In this document: in pieces, positions 24,141-41,719 of the stretch
How the letters are laid out: each line of letters opens with the position of its first letter
Position numbering within the stretch: the stretch's first letter is position 1
Assembly: GCA_034509735.1 (NCBI GenBank)
Contig: JACGWO010000010.1
Span: forward strand, 10,243,193-10,307,192
DNA from: Sesamum alatum
Taxonomy: Eukaryota; Streptophyta; Magnoliopsida; Lamiales; Pedaliaceae
Length of the DNA stretch: 64,000 bases
Direction: 5' to 3'
Notes under the pieces: model-generated
The model's input: only the letters and a program-made list of their open reading frames with translations
Database searches by the model: none
What the model was told of the DNA's origin: nothing
Translations under genes and position numbers: made by a program

Positions 24141-24170
24141 CCGTTCCTATTCCCGCATTTTTTTGTAGTG
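24141..24170 (-). repeat. right terminal inverted repeat of the CACTA element
   Basis: The minus-strand reading is CACTACAAAAAAATGCGGGA followed by ataggaacgg. Confidence 0.93.
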
Positions 24171-24311
24171 ATTGTACCGGTGAGAAAACCATATCTGAGA
24201 TGAAGGAACGTGGTGTTTGTGCTAAGTGTGCAGCTCTTTCAAAAATACATAGGCATAGGGATATTTTTGGTTATTTGTAAATTTGATGTTATGGTGTAAG
24301 AAACTGCTAAT

Positions 24312-24461
24312 TGTGAGGAAAAAGAGGATTTCTTTTAATAATTAGTATAGATAAATATATATTAATAATTTTACTTCGAAAATTATTGTGAGAAAAAAGA
24401 GGGTTCTTTTAATAATTAGTATAGATAAATATATATTAATAATTTTACTTCGAAAAATTAT
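24312..24461 (-). repeat. 74-75 bp tandem duplication containing Helitron-type 5' ends
   Basis: Copies at 24312-24386 and 24387-24461 are nearly identical. Read on the minus strand each contains tctatactaattattaaaa, the form of a plant Helitron 5' terminus (starts at 24351 and 24425). No 3' hairpin-CTRR end is evident to the left, so these are terminal fragments. Confidence 0.6.
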
Positions 24462-25258
24462 ATGTCTGTGCAACGATGGGTTAATAACTAGTCGCTAGTG
24501 ATTTGAGCACTCTATACGCATGCATATTTCTTAAATGTATACTATAAAATTTAAAATAATTACTTTTTACAGTAAAATGTTTTATCCTTTTATGGATTTA
24601 GTAATCATACAGAAGACAAGATAAAGAAATTGCAAAACAAATTAAAAAAGAAAAGAAAAGGAAAATATACAAAGGTATAGATTATTATGATGGGATAAAG
24701 TGGGAGTGGAGGTGGGGGTTAGGCTAGGCTTAAATATAATTTTGTTCCTGTGATTTAGATACTTGATATTTTTATGTTTTATCTTTTTAAAATTGCAAAA
24801 GAATCATGTATCTTTTTTATATTTTGCACATTTGATTCTTTCGATGTCGAATTTCGTAAAAATTGTTGGAATAAATTATGTACTCCTCACGGGATTCATA
24901 TAAATTGGGGTTTTTGTTTTGATTGGTTCACATTTATCAACATGGATGAAATTTTTTTAAAAAGATAATGTGGCACATTATTTATCCGACAACTTTTGCC
25001 AAATTTAGCACCGAAAGGTCCAAATTATAAACGTCAAAAAGTTACAAGATTCTTTCACAACCCCTAAAAATATAAAAATAAGAATGCCAAATCGCGAGGC
25101 ACACATGATTTATTCCGATAATTTTTACAAAATTCTTAGCACTAAAAGGAGCAAATCGCGAAATATAAAAAAAATTACAGGATTATTTTATAATTTTCTA
25201 AAGATAAAATATAAACATATCAAAATTACTGGACCCAGAATATAATTAATCCTTTTAG
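24462..25258. other. AT-rich intergenic, no gene seen
   Basis: Contains two related blocks of the type 'aaattgcgaaa...aaaaattac...gggattc' (about 24760-25230), probably an eroded repeat. The frame at 24774-24968 has no family features. Confidence 0.5.
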
Positions 25259-25260
25259 GT

Positions 25261-25269
25261 TATATATAG
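25261..25269 (+). promoter_or_regulatory. candidate TATA box of the CENP-V/GFA gene
   Basis: tatatatag lies about 30 bp upstream of a sequence that looks like a 5' UTR exon (about 25295-25383, no ATG, ending CAAAG|GTATTT). It is an inference from spacing and the downstream splice acceptor at 26901-26902. Confidence 0.4.
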
Positions 25270-25294
25270 ACTAGTGGGGAGAATTTTTCGTTTC

Positions 25295-25383
25295 TTGAAG
25301 CTGTGAATTGTCGCAGCATTCTATTTTACTTTCTGCTCAAACCACTTTTGACTCTCATTCAGATTCATTGGCTTCTTTCAAAG
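25295..25383 (+). other. putative non-coding first exon (5' UTR)
   Basis: Follows the TATA-like site, contains no ATG, and ends in a good donor (caaag|gtattt). The matching acceptor would be ctgcag at 26897-26902, giving an intron of about 1.5 kb. The exact start is an estimate. Confidence 0.4.
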
Positions 25384-25776
25384 GTATTTCAGCTTCCTCT
25401 CTCTTTTACAACTTGATATCTTTCATCATTAGTCTCTGCAATTATCTCTGAAGGATGCTTCTACTGAATCTGCGCGCTACATATGGAGTTATTTTTCACC
25501 TGAAAATCTGACAACTCTTAGGTTAATATTACAGTTTATTCTTAACTTGGATAGCCCTAATTTAATTTGTCATTTTATCTTAATTTAGTTTTTTCTTTTT
25601 TTTTTTTAAATTTTGGTTTATTTGTTCCCTGCTTCCCCCGTTCTTTGTGTTGATAAGAATAAAGAGAGTTGTGAATAGAGAGGAGCAGACAGTTCAGCAG
25701 TTCAGCTACTTTCAGCTGCAGCATATGATGTTGGAAAACTGAAGCTGATTATCCGATTGTTAAGATAATAATAAAT

Positions 25777-26227
25777 GGGCAAATTATAGTTACCTCTGGT
25801 GATGTTTGATGTAAATACAAATATCTTATTATTGTTTGAAAAATTATAAATATGTCCTCAAATTAAAATAATATGTAGTTCCTAAACGGAGATGTGAAAA
25901 ATACTACTTTACCTTTGCTGCATCGCTTATTTTTGAAAAAAAATGTTTGGAAAAATGTTAAAAACATCTTAGGGTAGGTAAATTAAATCATCCATAGAGA
26001 ATATTAATCCATAAAAATATTTTAAAAAATTTTAAAAAATATATAAAATTATAATTTATAATCCAAAAGGGACATTTTGGATAGTTCATTACAAAATTTG
26101 AATGAAAATCTAACAGAATGGGCTTGTTGCTAGGAGTACGTTAAAGTCAGAGGGTATTTGTAATTCCTAAATAATGAAAAAATATTTATAATTATATAAA
26201 ACTTAGGAGGTGATTATAATTGCCCTA
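25777..26227. mobile_element. foldback MITE in the putative leader intron
   Basis: The left end gggcaaattatagttacctc and the right end read in reverse, agggcaattataatcacctc, are inverted copies, and complementary tracts continue inward. Length is about 450 bp, no coding. No clear target duplication was found. Confidence 0.6.
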
Positions 26228-26917
26228 ATATTAAATAAATAGCAGTTTAAATTTTAAAAATGAGTTGGTCGTATAACACCAATATACTTAATTGAAGATG
26301 AATTCTTTCTCATTTCATTTCCTCCAACCTTTTTTTTCTCCTGTGTTCTTGCTTTCCGTATCTTATATCTCTTCTTTTGCTTAGACCAAGTACACATTCT
26401 TCTATCTTGGAAATTTCTTAGGGTAATTTAACTTTATAAGGTAACATTTTGGTCCTACATTTTTTAATTTTTTGTAATTTCAGTTCTTTTGTTCGTCAGA
26501 GTTCACCTCCATCGCGAGAAGGGTGAACTCAGGAGAAAAAATAACTAAAATTGCAAATATTAAAAAGATACAGATCAAAATACTACTTTAGAAGGTTAAA
26601 GGAAAAAAAATATTGGCAGAATTGGATCAATAGGAACAAAAACCCAAATTTTAAAATGTTAAGTGAGAAACACATGTATTTTTCTGGCTAGAAGGATAAC
26701 TCCAGCGAAAAAATAACTAAAATTACGAAAATTAAAAAATATAGAACAAAGATACTATCCTAAAAAGTTAAAGGACCAAATATGAGTTATGTGACCAAAG
26801 ATGCATTTAAGACAGTATTGAATGATTCTCATTTAAAACAGTTTGGACTTTTAAATGAAATGGTCGATCTTTAATTATATCAATCATCACCATAAACTGC
26901 AGGTACATAATCCTCAA

Positions 26918-27343
26918 ATGGACTCTGAGATTATTGTGCACAGTGGCGGATGCCACTGCAAAAGAGTAAGATGGAAAGTCCGAGCTCGACCAAGTGTTGT
27001 AGCCTGGCAATGCAACTGCTCGGACTGCTCCATGAGAGGAAACACTCATTTCATCGTTCCGTCCCGTGATTTTGAGCTTAACGAAGACTCCAAGCAGTTC
27101 CTGACGACATACACGTTTGGCACGCACACGGCAAAGCACGTTTTCTGCAAAGTTTGTGGCATTACTTCATTCTACATTCCCAGATCAAATCCAGACGGCG
27201 TAGCGGTTACGTTTAGGTGTGTCGACCCTGGGACAATGAGACATGTTGAGGTTAGACAATTTGATGGGCAGAACTGGGAAAGCTCATTCAATCAAACTGG
27301 CATTTCGTCATGTTCGAAGATAATTTCCAGGAATCCAGAATGA
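26918..27343 (+). CDS. CENP-V/GFA domain-containing protein
   Basis: A 141-residue protein made of one CENP-V/GFA (glutathione-dependent formaldehyde-activating enzyme type) zinc-binding domain. The GGCHCKRVRW motif near residue 10, CNCSDCSMRGNTHF at about 33-46 and FCKVCGITSFYIPRSNPDG at about 75-93 supply the Cys ligands of two zinc sites; the fold ends with a WESS...TG segment. The start was chosen at MDSEIIVHSGG because it lies 15 bases after a consensus acceptor (ctgcag) and matches the usual N-terminus; the open frame extends 21 codons further upstream but that part looks intronic. No signal or transit peptide is evident. All expected residues are present and there is no stop or frameshift. 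The family is conserved in plants, but its substrate is poorly defined; it is sometimes labelled carbon-sulfur lyase. A 16-A tract at 27438-27453, about 95 bp after the stop, raises a retrocopy alternative. Confidence 0.88.
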   Translation: MDSEIIVHSGGCHCKRVRWKVRARPSVVAWQCNCSDCSMRGNTHFIVPSRDFELNEDSKQFLTTYTFGTHTAKHVFCKVCGITSFYIPRSNPDGVAVTFRCVDPGTMRHVEVRQFDGQNWESSFNQTGISSCSKIISRNPE

Positions 27344-28560
27344 GCGGTTGTCTATGTTGTTCCGTCATGGGGTGGACTTTTGTAACATTACGAGGTGTTA
27401 AATGCAACAGGTCCTGCCTGTGAAAATGTTGATCAACAAAAAAAAAAAAAAAATCAAAGAAAAATAAAGGGGCAACGTAATCCCCTCGTTTGGGAAACAT
27501 TGAGTTTTTTGTAAAAGTTTAGGGGTCTTGTTTTTTTTTGGAGGAATTCGTACCTATAGGCAGTTTTACAAGGGGGGAAATGCAATTGACCCCATGTATG
27601 GGGACCAATAATTTCCTCCTCGACCTCGAGTTTTTTGTTGTATTACCAGATTTGGCTATTGGGATCTTTTGATATGTGTCTAATAACTATCTTAACATGC
27701 TAAAATGACTCTTTCACCGACTCTTTATGTGGTTCTTTTTTTTTTTCTTTTTCAAATTAGAGTGTGAAATTATAATTTTATTTGATTCTCAAGCCATTCT
27801 AAAGCACGCAGTTGGAATATTCTCTTTTATTCACCGAGGAAAAAAAAAAAGAAGAAGCGATGCTACAAACACAGGTTATGGTATCCAGTGTAAAAAAAAA
27901 TGGAGAAAAAGTGCAAAAACCCTCGAATATCAAAAGGTGTCTGCATTTGATCCTTTTTCTTAAAACATTGAGCATGCTACATAATTACAGAATTTTCTCC
28001 AAACTAACGAATCATATGTGCAATATATATTATACTTTCCATTACATACCAAAAGATATAATCCCAAAATAATATTTATTACATTTACCTCCATTAGGTA
28101 TACATGCATTATGATTCCACTATATTGTAACCAATAAGATAAAAGACCGTCAAGTGAAAATGCAAGGAAAGGTACATTCAAGTTTTCTGTTGGCATCATC
28201 CTTTTCATTCAAAACTCCGTTGAGAAAAAACCATCTAAAAAATAAAAAACAGTACAAGTACTTCATAAATTTCGATCATTAACAATCAAATACACTAATT
28301 ACCAATATCAAATATGGGCTAATTACCAATATCAAATATGTATAATCAGTAACTACTATTTTAATAGACCAACAATCATTATTAAAATAGACAAATTGCC
28401 CACATATTTATGAGACTTGAATCCTCAACCTCCTAGTTATGAGGCCTCAATTTCGCCAACTAAACTAAATTTCATTAGTGAAAAAAACCATTTATAAACA
28501 CTGCAATTTTAGGATGTAATTATCAACTTAGATAGTTCCCAAAATAGATAAAGAACTCGC
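27344..28560. other. intergenic between two converging genes, no gene seen
   Basis: Includes the presumed 3' UTR of the CENP-V gene, the A16 tract at 27438-27453, and AT-rich sequence with poly-T and poly-A runs (27730 and 27840 regions). Short open frames have no family features. Confidence 0.5.
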
Positions 28561-28834
28561 TGAAACTATGTTCTGAGCCATGCCCTTCTGATAAAGGATG
28601 AAATCTCAATTGATCTTATAAACAAAAAGCACTGCAGCTGTTGATCTCACAACCGCAGAGTCCTGGTTAAGTTACAAAGTGGTACAAACACTATAGCTGA
28701 AGTTCATTCTGCCATTTATGAGCACAATACTATGGAACTGCATTACAAGGCAAAATTTCATCACCTTGTTCCCTGTCCCAACAATGAATCCTAGAAAGTG
28801 AAATGGACACCTTATTTGAAGAATCAAAATCCAG

Positions 28835-35575
<6,741 letters not shown>

Positions 35576-35726
35576 TTTACAGTCTTTACACCGGAGTTTT
35601 CTGTAAAGGGAGAACCGACCTTCAGCTCAGAACCCGTGGGGTTTCCGTTTACGCGAGAGGGTCCAAGTGTATACGGGTAATCGGTTTACCCGGATTGCCG
35701 ACGGACGGGTCTTTCTAAAAACTTAA

Positions 35727-36226
35727 GGGTTTAATTACACTTAGACCCCCTCTAAAAATACATAATTATACTTTCTCCCAAAAAAGTTTTAAAATTATAT
35801 TTACACTCCCTCTGAAAATTCTACGTTTATATATGACCTCCATTCATTAAAGTATGGATGGTAAATGTTCACATCAAAAAAAATAATTACATAAATTTTT
35901 AATTCTACTTTTCATTTAATATTTTTGTGTAATAATTTTGTACTCATAAGAAAAAAATATAATAATTATGGCATCACTCCATATATATACATTATATTTA
36001 TGCTCTTATAAGTACAAAAATATACATGAGAATGTTAAATGATGAAAAAAATTAAAAATTCATGTAATTATTTTTGTTGACGTGAACATTTTCCGTTCAA
36101 ACTCTAACAAATGGGGGTTAGGTGTAAACAGAGAATTTTCGAAGGGGGTGTAAGTGTAATTTTTTAAAAAAAATGGAAAAGAATATAATTATGCATTTTC
36201 AGATGGGGTCTAAGTGTAATTAACCC
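35727..36226. mobile_element. 500-bp foldback MITE just upstream of NDUFS1
   Basis: The ends gggtttaattacacttagac and, reversed, gggttaattacacttagacc match for over 50 bp with few differences; complementary arms meet in an AT-rich centre. It is flanked by aaacttaa at 35719-35726 and 36227-36234. It lies about 150 bp upstream of the NDUFS1 start codon, so it occupies the promoter region. Confidence 0.85.
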
Positions 36227-36300
36227 AAACTTAAAATAAGTGATTTTTAATTTTTATTAAATTAGACTACATAAAGGTGCTTGGCAATAAAATTTGTTTA

Positions 36301-36787
36301 GGGATAATACACCCCATGTTGTCACGTTTGGAATAATTACACGTCGACTCTCTATGATTTGAAAATTTATATTTAGTATCCTTAAAATTTGTTTCTATCT
36401 AACAAATAAGTCCCCCATTAGTCAAAATTTATCAAATTTATTGATATTAACAAAAAAAATGAATACAAATCGATATTTACCTTCTATTGACTTATTACTG
36501 ATTTATTATAAGTCAAACAATTTTTTTCTGACTAAACTACCTGATAATGGTGAAAATATACCGCCGCACATACATTAACGTGTGAAGATGCATAAGGTAA
36601 TTTGATCATAAAAAGATTTATTTGATCTACAATAAGTCAGTAATAAGTTAATCTATGGTAAATATCAATTTTCATTCTTTTTTTTTTTTTTTGGTAATAT
36701 AAACAAATTTGATAAATTTTGACTCACAGATGGACCTATTTGTTAGATATAACCAAACTTCAAGGGTACTAGATGTAATTTTCCAAA
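36301..36787. mobile_element. second foldback MITE, right end trimmed
   Basis: Left and right halves are inverted copies around 'ctaacaaataagtcc...gtcaaaatttatcaaattt'. The outer 60 bp of the left end (gggataatacacccc) has no partner on the right, where the next repeat begins at 36788. Confidence 0.65.
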
Positions 36788-37546
36788 GGGATAATTGCAT
36801 AAAAATCCCATGTGTTTTCAAACTTCAGCTAAAAATACCCTATGTTAAAAAATGGACAAAAACTCCCTCTGTGTTTTTAAAATCATGCACACACTCTTCT
36901 CTCTGTTTATTTTACTTAACGACATTAATTTTTCAATTATTACCCGTTATATCCTTATATATAAATTATTGTTTTTATTACTGACCATTGATCTTCATTG
37001 ATCATACTTCAAAATATGTTCCACAAAAAATTATAATTCAAATTAACTAATAATATTTGTAAAAGATTTAAAACTTATAAATAATATTAAAATAATGATA
37101 AAACTTTGATATTTCATAGGTAAAATAAGTAAAATAATTTAAGTTTATGTAATATCTTTACATATAAATATTGATGAGTATTACTTTTTATTGTTTTTCA
37201 TATTCTTTTTCAGCAAAATATTTAAAAGGTAAAGAATTAACCCAAAAATAATAAAGAAAAGGGATAATGAATGAAGGGTAATTTCGTCCATTCAAAAAAA
37301 GTCAAAGGCTAAAAATGAGTCAAAATACTATTCCATTCTCATTCGCAGCGCGTGCAGGTAACTCTCTATTTTTTAGTTTTTTTGCAGGGTTTATAATTAC
37401 AGGAGATCTTTTTTGGCTATTTAATTAACACAGGTAAGTTTTGAACAAATTTCTTAAAACACAGGGGAGTGTTATGCAAAAAAAATTTTCAAAACACATA
37501 GAGTCTACGTATAATTAAACCAAATATAAGGGAGTATAATTGTCCC
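36788..37546. mobile_element. third MITE-like foldback repeat
   Basis: The left end gggataattgcataaaaatc and the right end reversed gggacaattatactccctta are related, and 'atgtgttttcaaac' and its complement recur inside. About 760 bp, AT-rich, no coding; the boundaries are less sure than those of its neighbours. Confidence 0.5.
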
Positions 37547-38006
37547 TTTTGTTTATGATTCTTTTAAGTTAAGCTAAAGTAACTTAGAAGTTGTAAGTTT
37601 GTAAAAAAGTGTTGATTTCAGCTTTAAGTATTTTTGTAAATTGATGATTTTTCTTATATTCTTGTTTTTTTTTTTTTTTTTTTCTGCCCAGGCTATTTTT
37701 TGTATATTTTAAAAATGCCCAAATTTTGAGAGTAATTATGTAATTTCACATAAGCTAGTACATAATTTTTTTACCAAACACTTTCACATCATTTTTTTTC
37801 AATTCATTAGTCGTAAACACATCGTTCCTACATGCAATAATAAATAATTTTTCACGTTTTACAAAATATTATAAATAACGGATAGAATATATTATATCAA
37901 CAAATCACATAAAAAAAGAAACAAACAAAAAAGACCAATTCCGATATTATGACACAACAAAAGAATTAGTGTAGTAGTATTAAAATGGTGTGGTGTCACT
38001 TTCGCC

Positions 38007-38024
38007 GGGGGGGGGGGGGGGGGG
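38007..38024 (+). repeat. G18 homopolymer
   Basis: Eighteen consecutive G in otherwise AT-rich sequence, inside a Helitron-derived fragment. Confidence 0.9.
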
Positions 38025-38306
38025 AATTTATTATAATTAATTTGCTAAATTATTTAGTTACAGGTATATTGTCATATTTAAAATTGGTGAAGACGTTTTC
38101 ATTAACCATCGTTTGTGAGTGTAGAAGATATTTCTTTTTTATATTAGTATAGAAAATGACGTAGGGTCACTTTTGTAAAAAAAAAATAATTATAATTAAT
38201 TTTAGAATTATCTAATTAGGACTATAACAGTCATATAAAATTAGTGCAATGATTCACAATCATTATTTAGTGTGTATAAAGGACCTTTCTTGTATATTAG
38301 TATAGA
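38025..38306 (-). mobile_element. two head-to-tail Helitron 5' end fragments
   Basis: Minus-strand starts tctatactaatat occur at 38306 and 38153; each continues with sequence related to the Helitron at 33803 (…ctacactcacaaacgatggttaatga). No 3' hairpin-CTRR end was found for either. Whether the inner fragment extends left of the G18 run is unclear. Confidence 0.55.
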
Positions 38307-38436
38307 TAATTATTCTTTTCGCAAACACTCTCAAGTTTTTTATATTAATCACTTATTCATTCTTTTAAAACTAAACACTTCTAAAAGGTATAAGTTTTTG
38401 CAAACACCCCCTTAGTCAAACAAGCGTGTGTTAGTA

Positions 38437-39112
38437 AGAGGGTGTTTAGGCTCGTTTATAAATTTTTTAAAGTTATCTTATAAGATATTTAAAAACTTAT
38501 AAGATGTTGAAAAGTGTTTGATAACTTTTTAGAAAAAATCTTAGTTGCGTTTGGAGGAGGAATTTGGATTTGGTTAAGGAATTGAAATGAATAGATTTCA
38601 AATTTCTTGGATTTGAAATGACATGATTTGTTTGTGGATTTCAAATCTATTCTAATTGAGCTAAAATTTTAATGGATCCCAATAAAAGATTTAAAATCTA
38701 TTCATTTAATACATGAGCCAAATAACCCAAAAGGATTTGGATTGTGGATTTGAAATCCACAAGGTCCAAATCCCTCCTCCCAAATGGATCCTTTTAAGAT
38801 ATTGAAAAGTATTATGTAATTTTTTAAAAAATAAGTTTATAAAATTCAAAATAAAATTTTGGAGTTTATAAGCTCCTTTTAAAAATTAAAGAATTTCCAA
38901 TTTATTTTTTAAGATTTTAACAAGTTCTTCAATTTGGACCTTATTACTTACAAATTGTCGCCACAAACATCTTATAAGCTCCATAATCTTATTTTATCAA
39001 AATACCTTAAGAGCATATTTTTAAAACAGTAATAACATTGTATAACTTAAAAAATATGTTATAAGATGTATAGCTTATAAAATGTCGAAATAAACTTAGC
39101 CAAACACCCTCT
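38437..39112. mobile_element. foldback MITE (hAT-like ends) with another MITE inside
   Basis: Begins agagggtgtttaggctcgtt and ends with the complement of agagggtgtttggctaagtt. A second foldback element at about 38547-38789 (ends cgtttggaggaggaatttgg and, reversed, catttgggaggagggatttg) is nested in it. Confidence 0.7.
38547..38789. mobile_element. nested foldback MITE, about 240 bp
   Basis: Inverted ends cgtttggaggaggaatttgg / catttgggaggagggatttg, with internal complementary tracts ('ggatttgaaat...atttcaaatc'). No coding; target duplication not clear. Confidence 0.65.
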
Positions 39113-39215
39113 AAATCCTTAATTTGGACTTAAATTTTAATTATTTCTTCTTTTGGTGTAACAAAAGTTTAAAAAAAAGAAATAAAAAAAAAAGAAAAAT
39201 TATTGCTCATATAAG

Positions 39216-40201
39216 ATGGATTCTCCCTCGCTCTTAAATTTCCTGTTCTCAAAGTCTCTTTTCACAAACCTCCCTTCCGCACATCCAAAACCACCTGACC
39301 CCGCTGCGTACCCACTGAACCAATCCCTAACGAAGCGCCTACACAAACAAGCAAAACGCCCTTGCACTACTCTCAAAATAGTAATATCCAACCATGAATG
39401 AGAAGGAATCCACCAATAACCAACCCATATCATCCTATAAGAGTAAACTTCTATAAGCCTCGGCACACTACTATTTCCCTACATGGCTGCGAAACTTTGA
39501 TAGCTCCATGAAAAGGAAAGTGCTAAGGAACTACAACCGGTGGTAGGCAAGTCCCCAGTTCTTATCAACGGAAACAATTGACACAATCAGGAAACCATGG
39601 AAGCAAGTCCTTATTATTAAAACAACAGACAACCAGACATCAGTCTCTCGAATGAACCAACACCTTCAAAAAATTTGGAACTCTCAAGGGTCAATTTATT
39701 TAACAGATGTGAGATTAGGATGTTACATCGCCCGGATTAATAATCCAGCGGATTACTTCATGGCGCTAGCGGGAGGTCCGCAGTTCTCCAAAAATCATTA
39801 TCTAGCCATAACCCAATGGACTCTAAATTTTAGAGTGTTTGTAGCCTCGTTCAAGTCGATGGTAACTTGGATTCAATTACCTAAACTTTCCATCGAGTAC
39901 TACGAGTTTATTGGGTTGTTCGAGATTGCAAAACTGGTGGGGTGACAAATAAAGTGGACTATCAGATAGGTTCTTGCTCCAGAGAAGATACACTCGTCTA
40001 TGCATGGAAGTTGATACTCCCAAATCCCTCCCATCCAACATAAATATGGGTAGCTGGCTACAACCTTTGGTTTTGGTTTATGAACTAAAAGTTGAATTTT
40101 TCCATTCATGCAGACTTATTAGACATCTAAAGGATAATTGTCATTCTACTAAACTAACCAACCTAGAACACCTGCAACACTCAAGACAATCATTCGATTA
40201 G
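39216..40201 (+). pseudogene. LINE ORF1 (DUF4283 / zinc-knuckle type), broken
   Basis: An N-terminal piece starts MDSPSLLNFLFSKSL (39216). The central piece 39652-39945 contains the DUF4283-like signature WTLNFRVFVASFKSMVTWIQ followed by LPKLSIEYYEF. A shifted frame from 39974 gives LCMEVDTPKSLPSNINMGSW and, in place of the usual zinc knuckle, CRLIRHLKDNCHSTK with some ligands lost. The protein normally binds element RNA. Frame changes near 39940 and stops show it is dead. Confidence 0.78.
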
Positions 40202-41719
40202 CCTAAACCACCAACAGGGATCAACCACAAATACAAAGGATGAATCTGTGGATCAACCAGAAATACGAAGGATGAATCTATAGGGATGTCATAATGGCAC
40301 ATTAATAAGCCACCGCCCAAGTACAATTTGCAGGGAAAATCTTCCATTTACTCAATTGACAAAAAAAAAAAAAAAAATGCGACCTTAAATGCCCAGGGGA
40401 GAACAAATCGAATAGGTTAGCACCAAAGGGTTGACATCACCACAAGAAATAGCCCTAAAAAAAGGGACAAAAAGTTTGGATTGCAAAAATAAATTCACAT
40501 CCAATTGTCGAGTCTTCCCGAGGACCCCTGAACTAATCGGACAAACTTCATCTGGGGAAGCAACACCAACTCAGTAACTCCACTTCAATGAATCAAAAGA
40601 TGACCTCAATCCTAAATGAGGAAAATAAACTCAACAAAAAAACAATGGAGCCCACAGAAATAGGGGAAAGGATATGTTGGAGTTTTCCAAATCTACCAAG
40701 TGCTCGACAACGCCCACACCCCTATCTCCAGCTGGATTTCAAGTGTCCACATATACGTATATCTTTGTAAGCCCACAACAACAAACGGTGTACAAATAGG
40801 TGGACAACGAAGCCTTTTGTTCCCCCACATGCAAATACGCCAGAAAAGCTTATATCCTATGCGCCAAGGGGCAGACCTAAACAGTATGTTACCTATACCA
40901 ACGGATGAAATCACCTGGGGAGAAGGTAACCAGATCAAACACATTAAACTCTTCATCCATGATCACCATGCAAACTTCTAGTGTTTCCTCTATAATTCCA
41001 TTAGAATAGGATGAGGAGCTTTATATCTTAAGAGAGAAAGACACAAAAGCTTTAGCTTAAGAATATTTCACCCTCATAGATAAACCAATCCTCCCAGAAT
41101 TCCCACACAATAATGAGCCTAACCTTTAACCTAAACTCACAATCACCTCCACAACTGAACCAACAGGTCACAGAAACTTAAAATCCAATCGCGAACCTGC
41201 AACAAGAATCTCAAGTACTAATCAACTCCATAATTCTACCCCCCATCACTGATCTTCCCATCAAGGAGGTGTGCACCCAGGCAGCCATGAGCCCCAATTT
41301 ACCTCTTGGGTTCGAATATTACTACCACCAACAAACATTGTACCTCCAAAAAACCAAGAAACCATGGAGGAGCAAAGCAAAAACCCTATCCAACAAGAAA
41401 TTCTAAGAACAAGGCGCAATATGATAGCATTGGAATAGTCCGAGTTCAGCATACAATCATTTCATGTGGTTCTCCATGTCTTTATAAATCCCCCTCAAAA
41501 CCAAGAGTGATTATAAATATAAGTCAAGAAAAGGAATCCTTCGCAAGGGAGAGAGAGGGGGAGGGGGAGGGGAGGGGGATTCCAGTACTATGTCCTAGTC
41601 TCCCCTTGCCAAGAGAGAATCAGGTCTACCGTTAATACACAGTTCCTCGAAACAAGCATATGACAACTAGGGTGCAACAAAACGGCTTCAAGTCTACCTT
41701 ATCCTGAATTGCTCAACTT
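40202..41719. other. LINE spacer / ORF1 C-terminal remnant
   Basis: About 1.5 kb between the ORF1 knuckle and the endonuclease start. It contains no long frame with family features; a G/A-rich stretch (gagagagggggaggggg) lies at about 41550-41578. It is probably an eroded ORF1 tail. Confidence 0.5.

Larger units (their letters stand above)
14599..24170 (-). mobile_element. CACTA (En/Spm) transposon, 9.57 kb, decayed autonomous type
   Basis: Begins CACTACCAAAAAAAGCGGGA and ends with the complement of CACTACAAAAAAATGCGGGA, inverted termini of roughly 28 bp with a few differences. Flanking triplets are aat (14596-14598) and att (24171-24173), a 3-bp target duplication with one change. Large numbers of GGAACGGT/ACCGTTCC subterminal repeats occur at 14630-15310 and 23560-24170, and also in a third block at 18700-20230 between the genes. 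Two gene sets lie inside, both minus strand: a tnpD-type transposase (23396-20324) and a tnpA-like gene (17356-15501). Frameshifts in both argue against present activity. A smaller relative is at 49735-53553. Confidence 0.93.
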
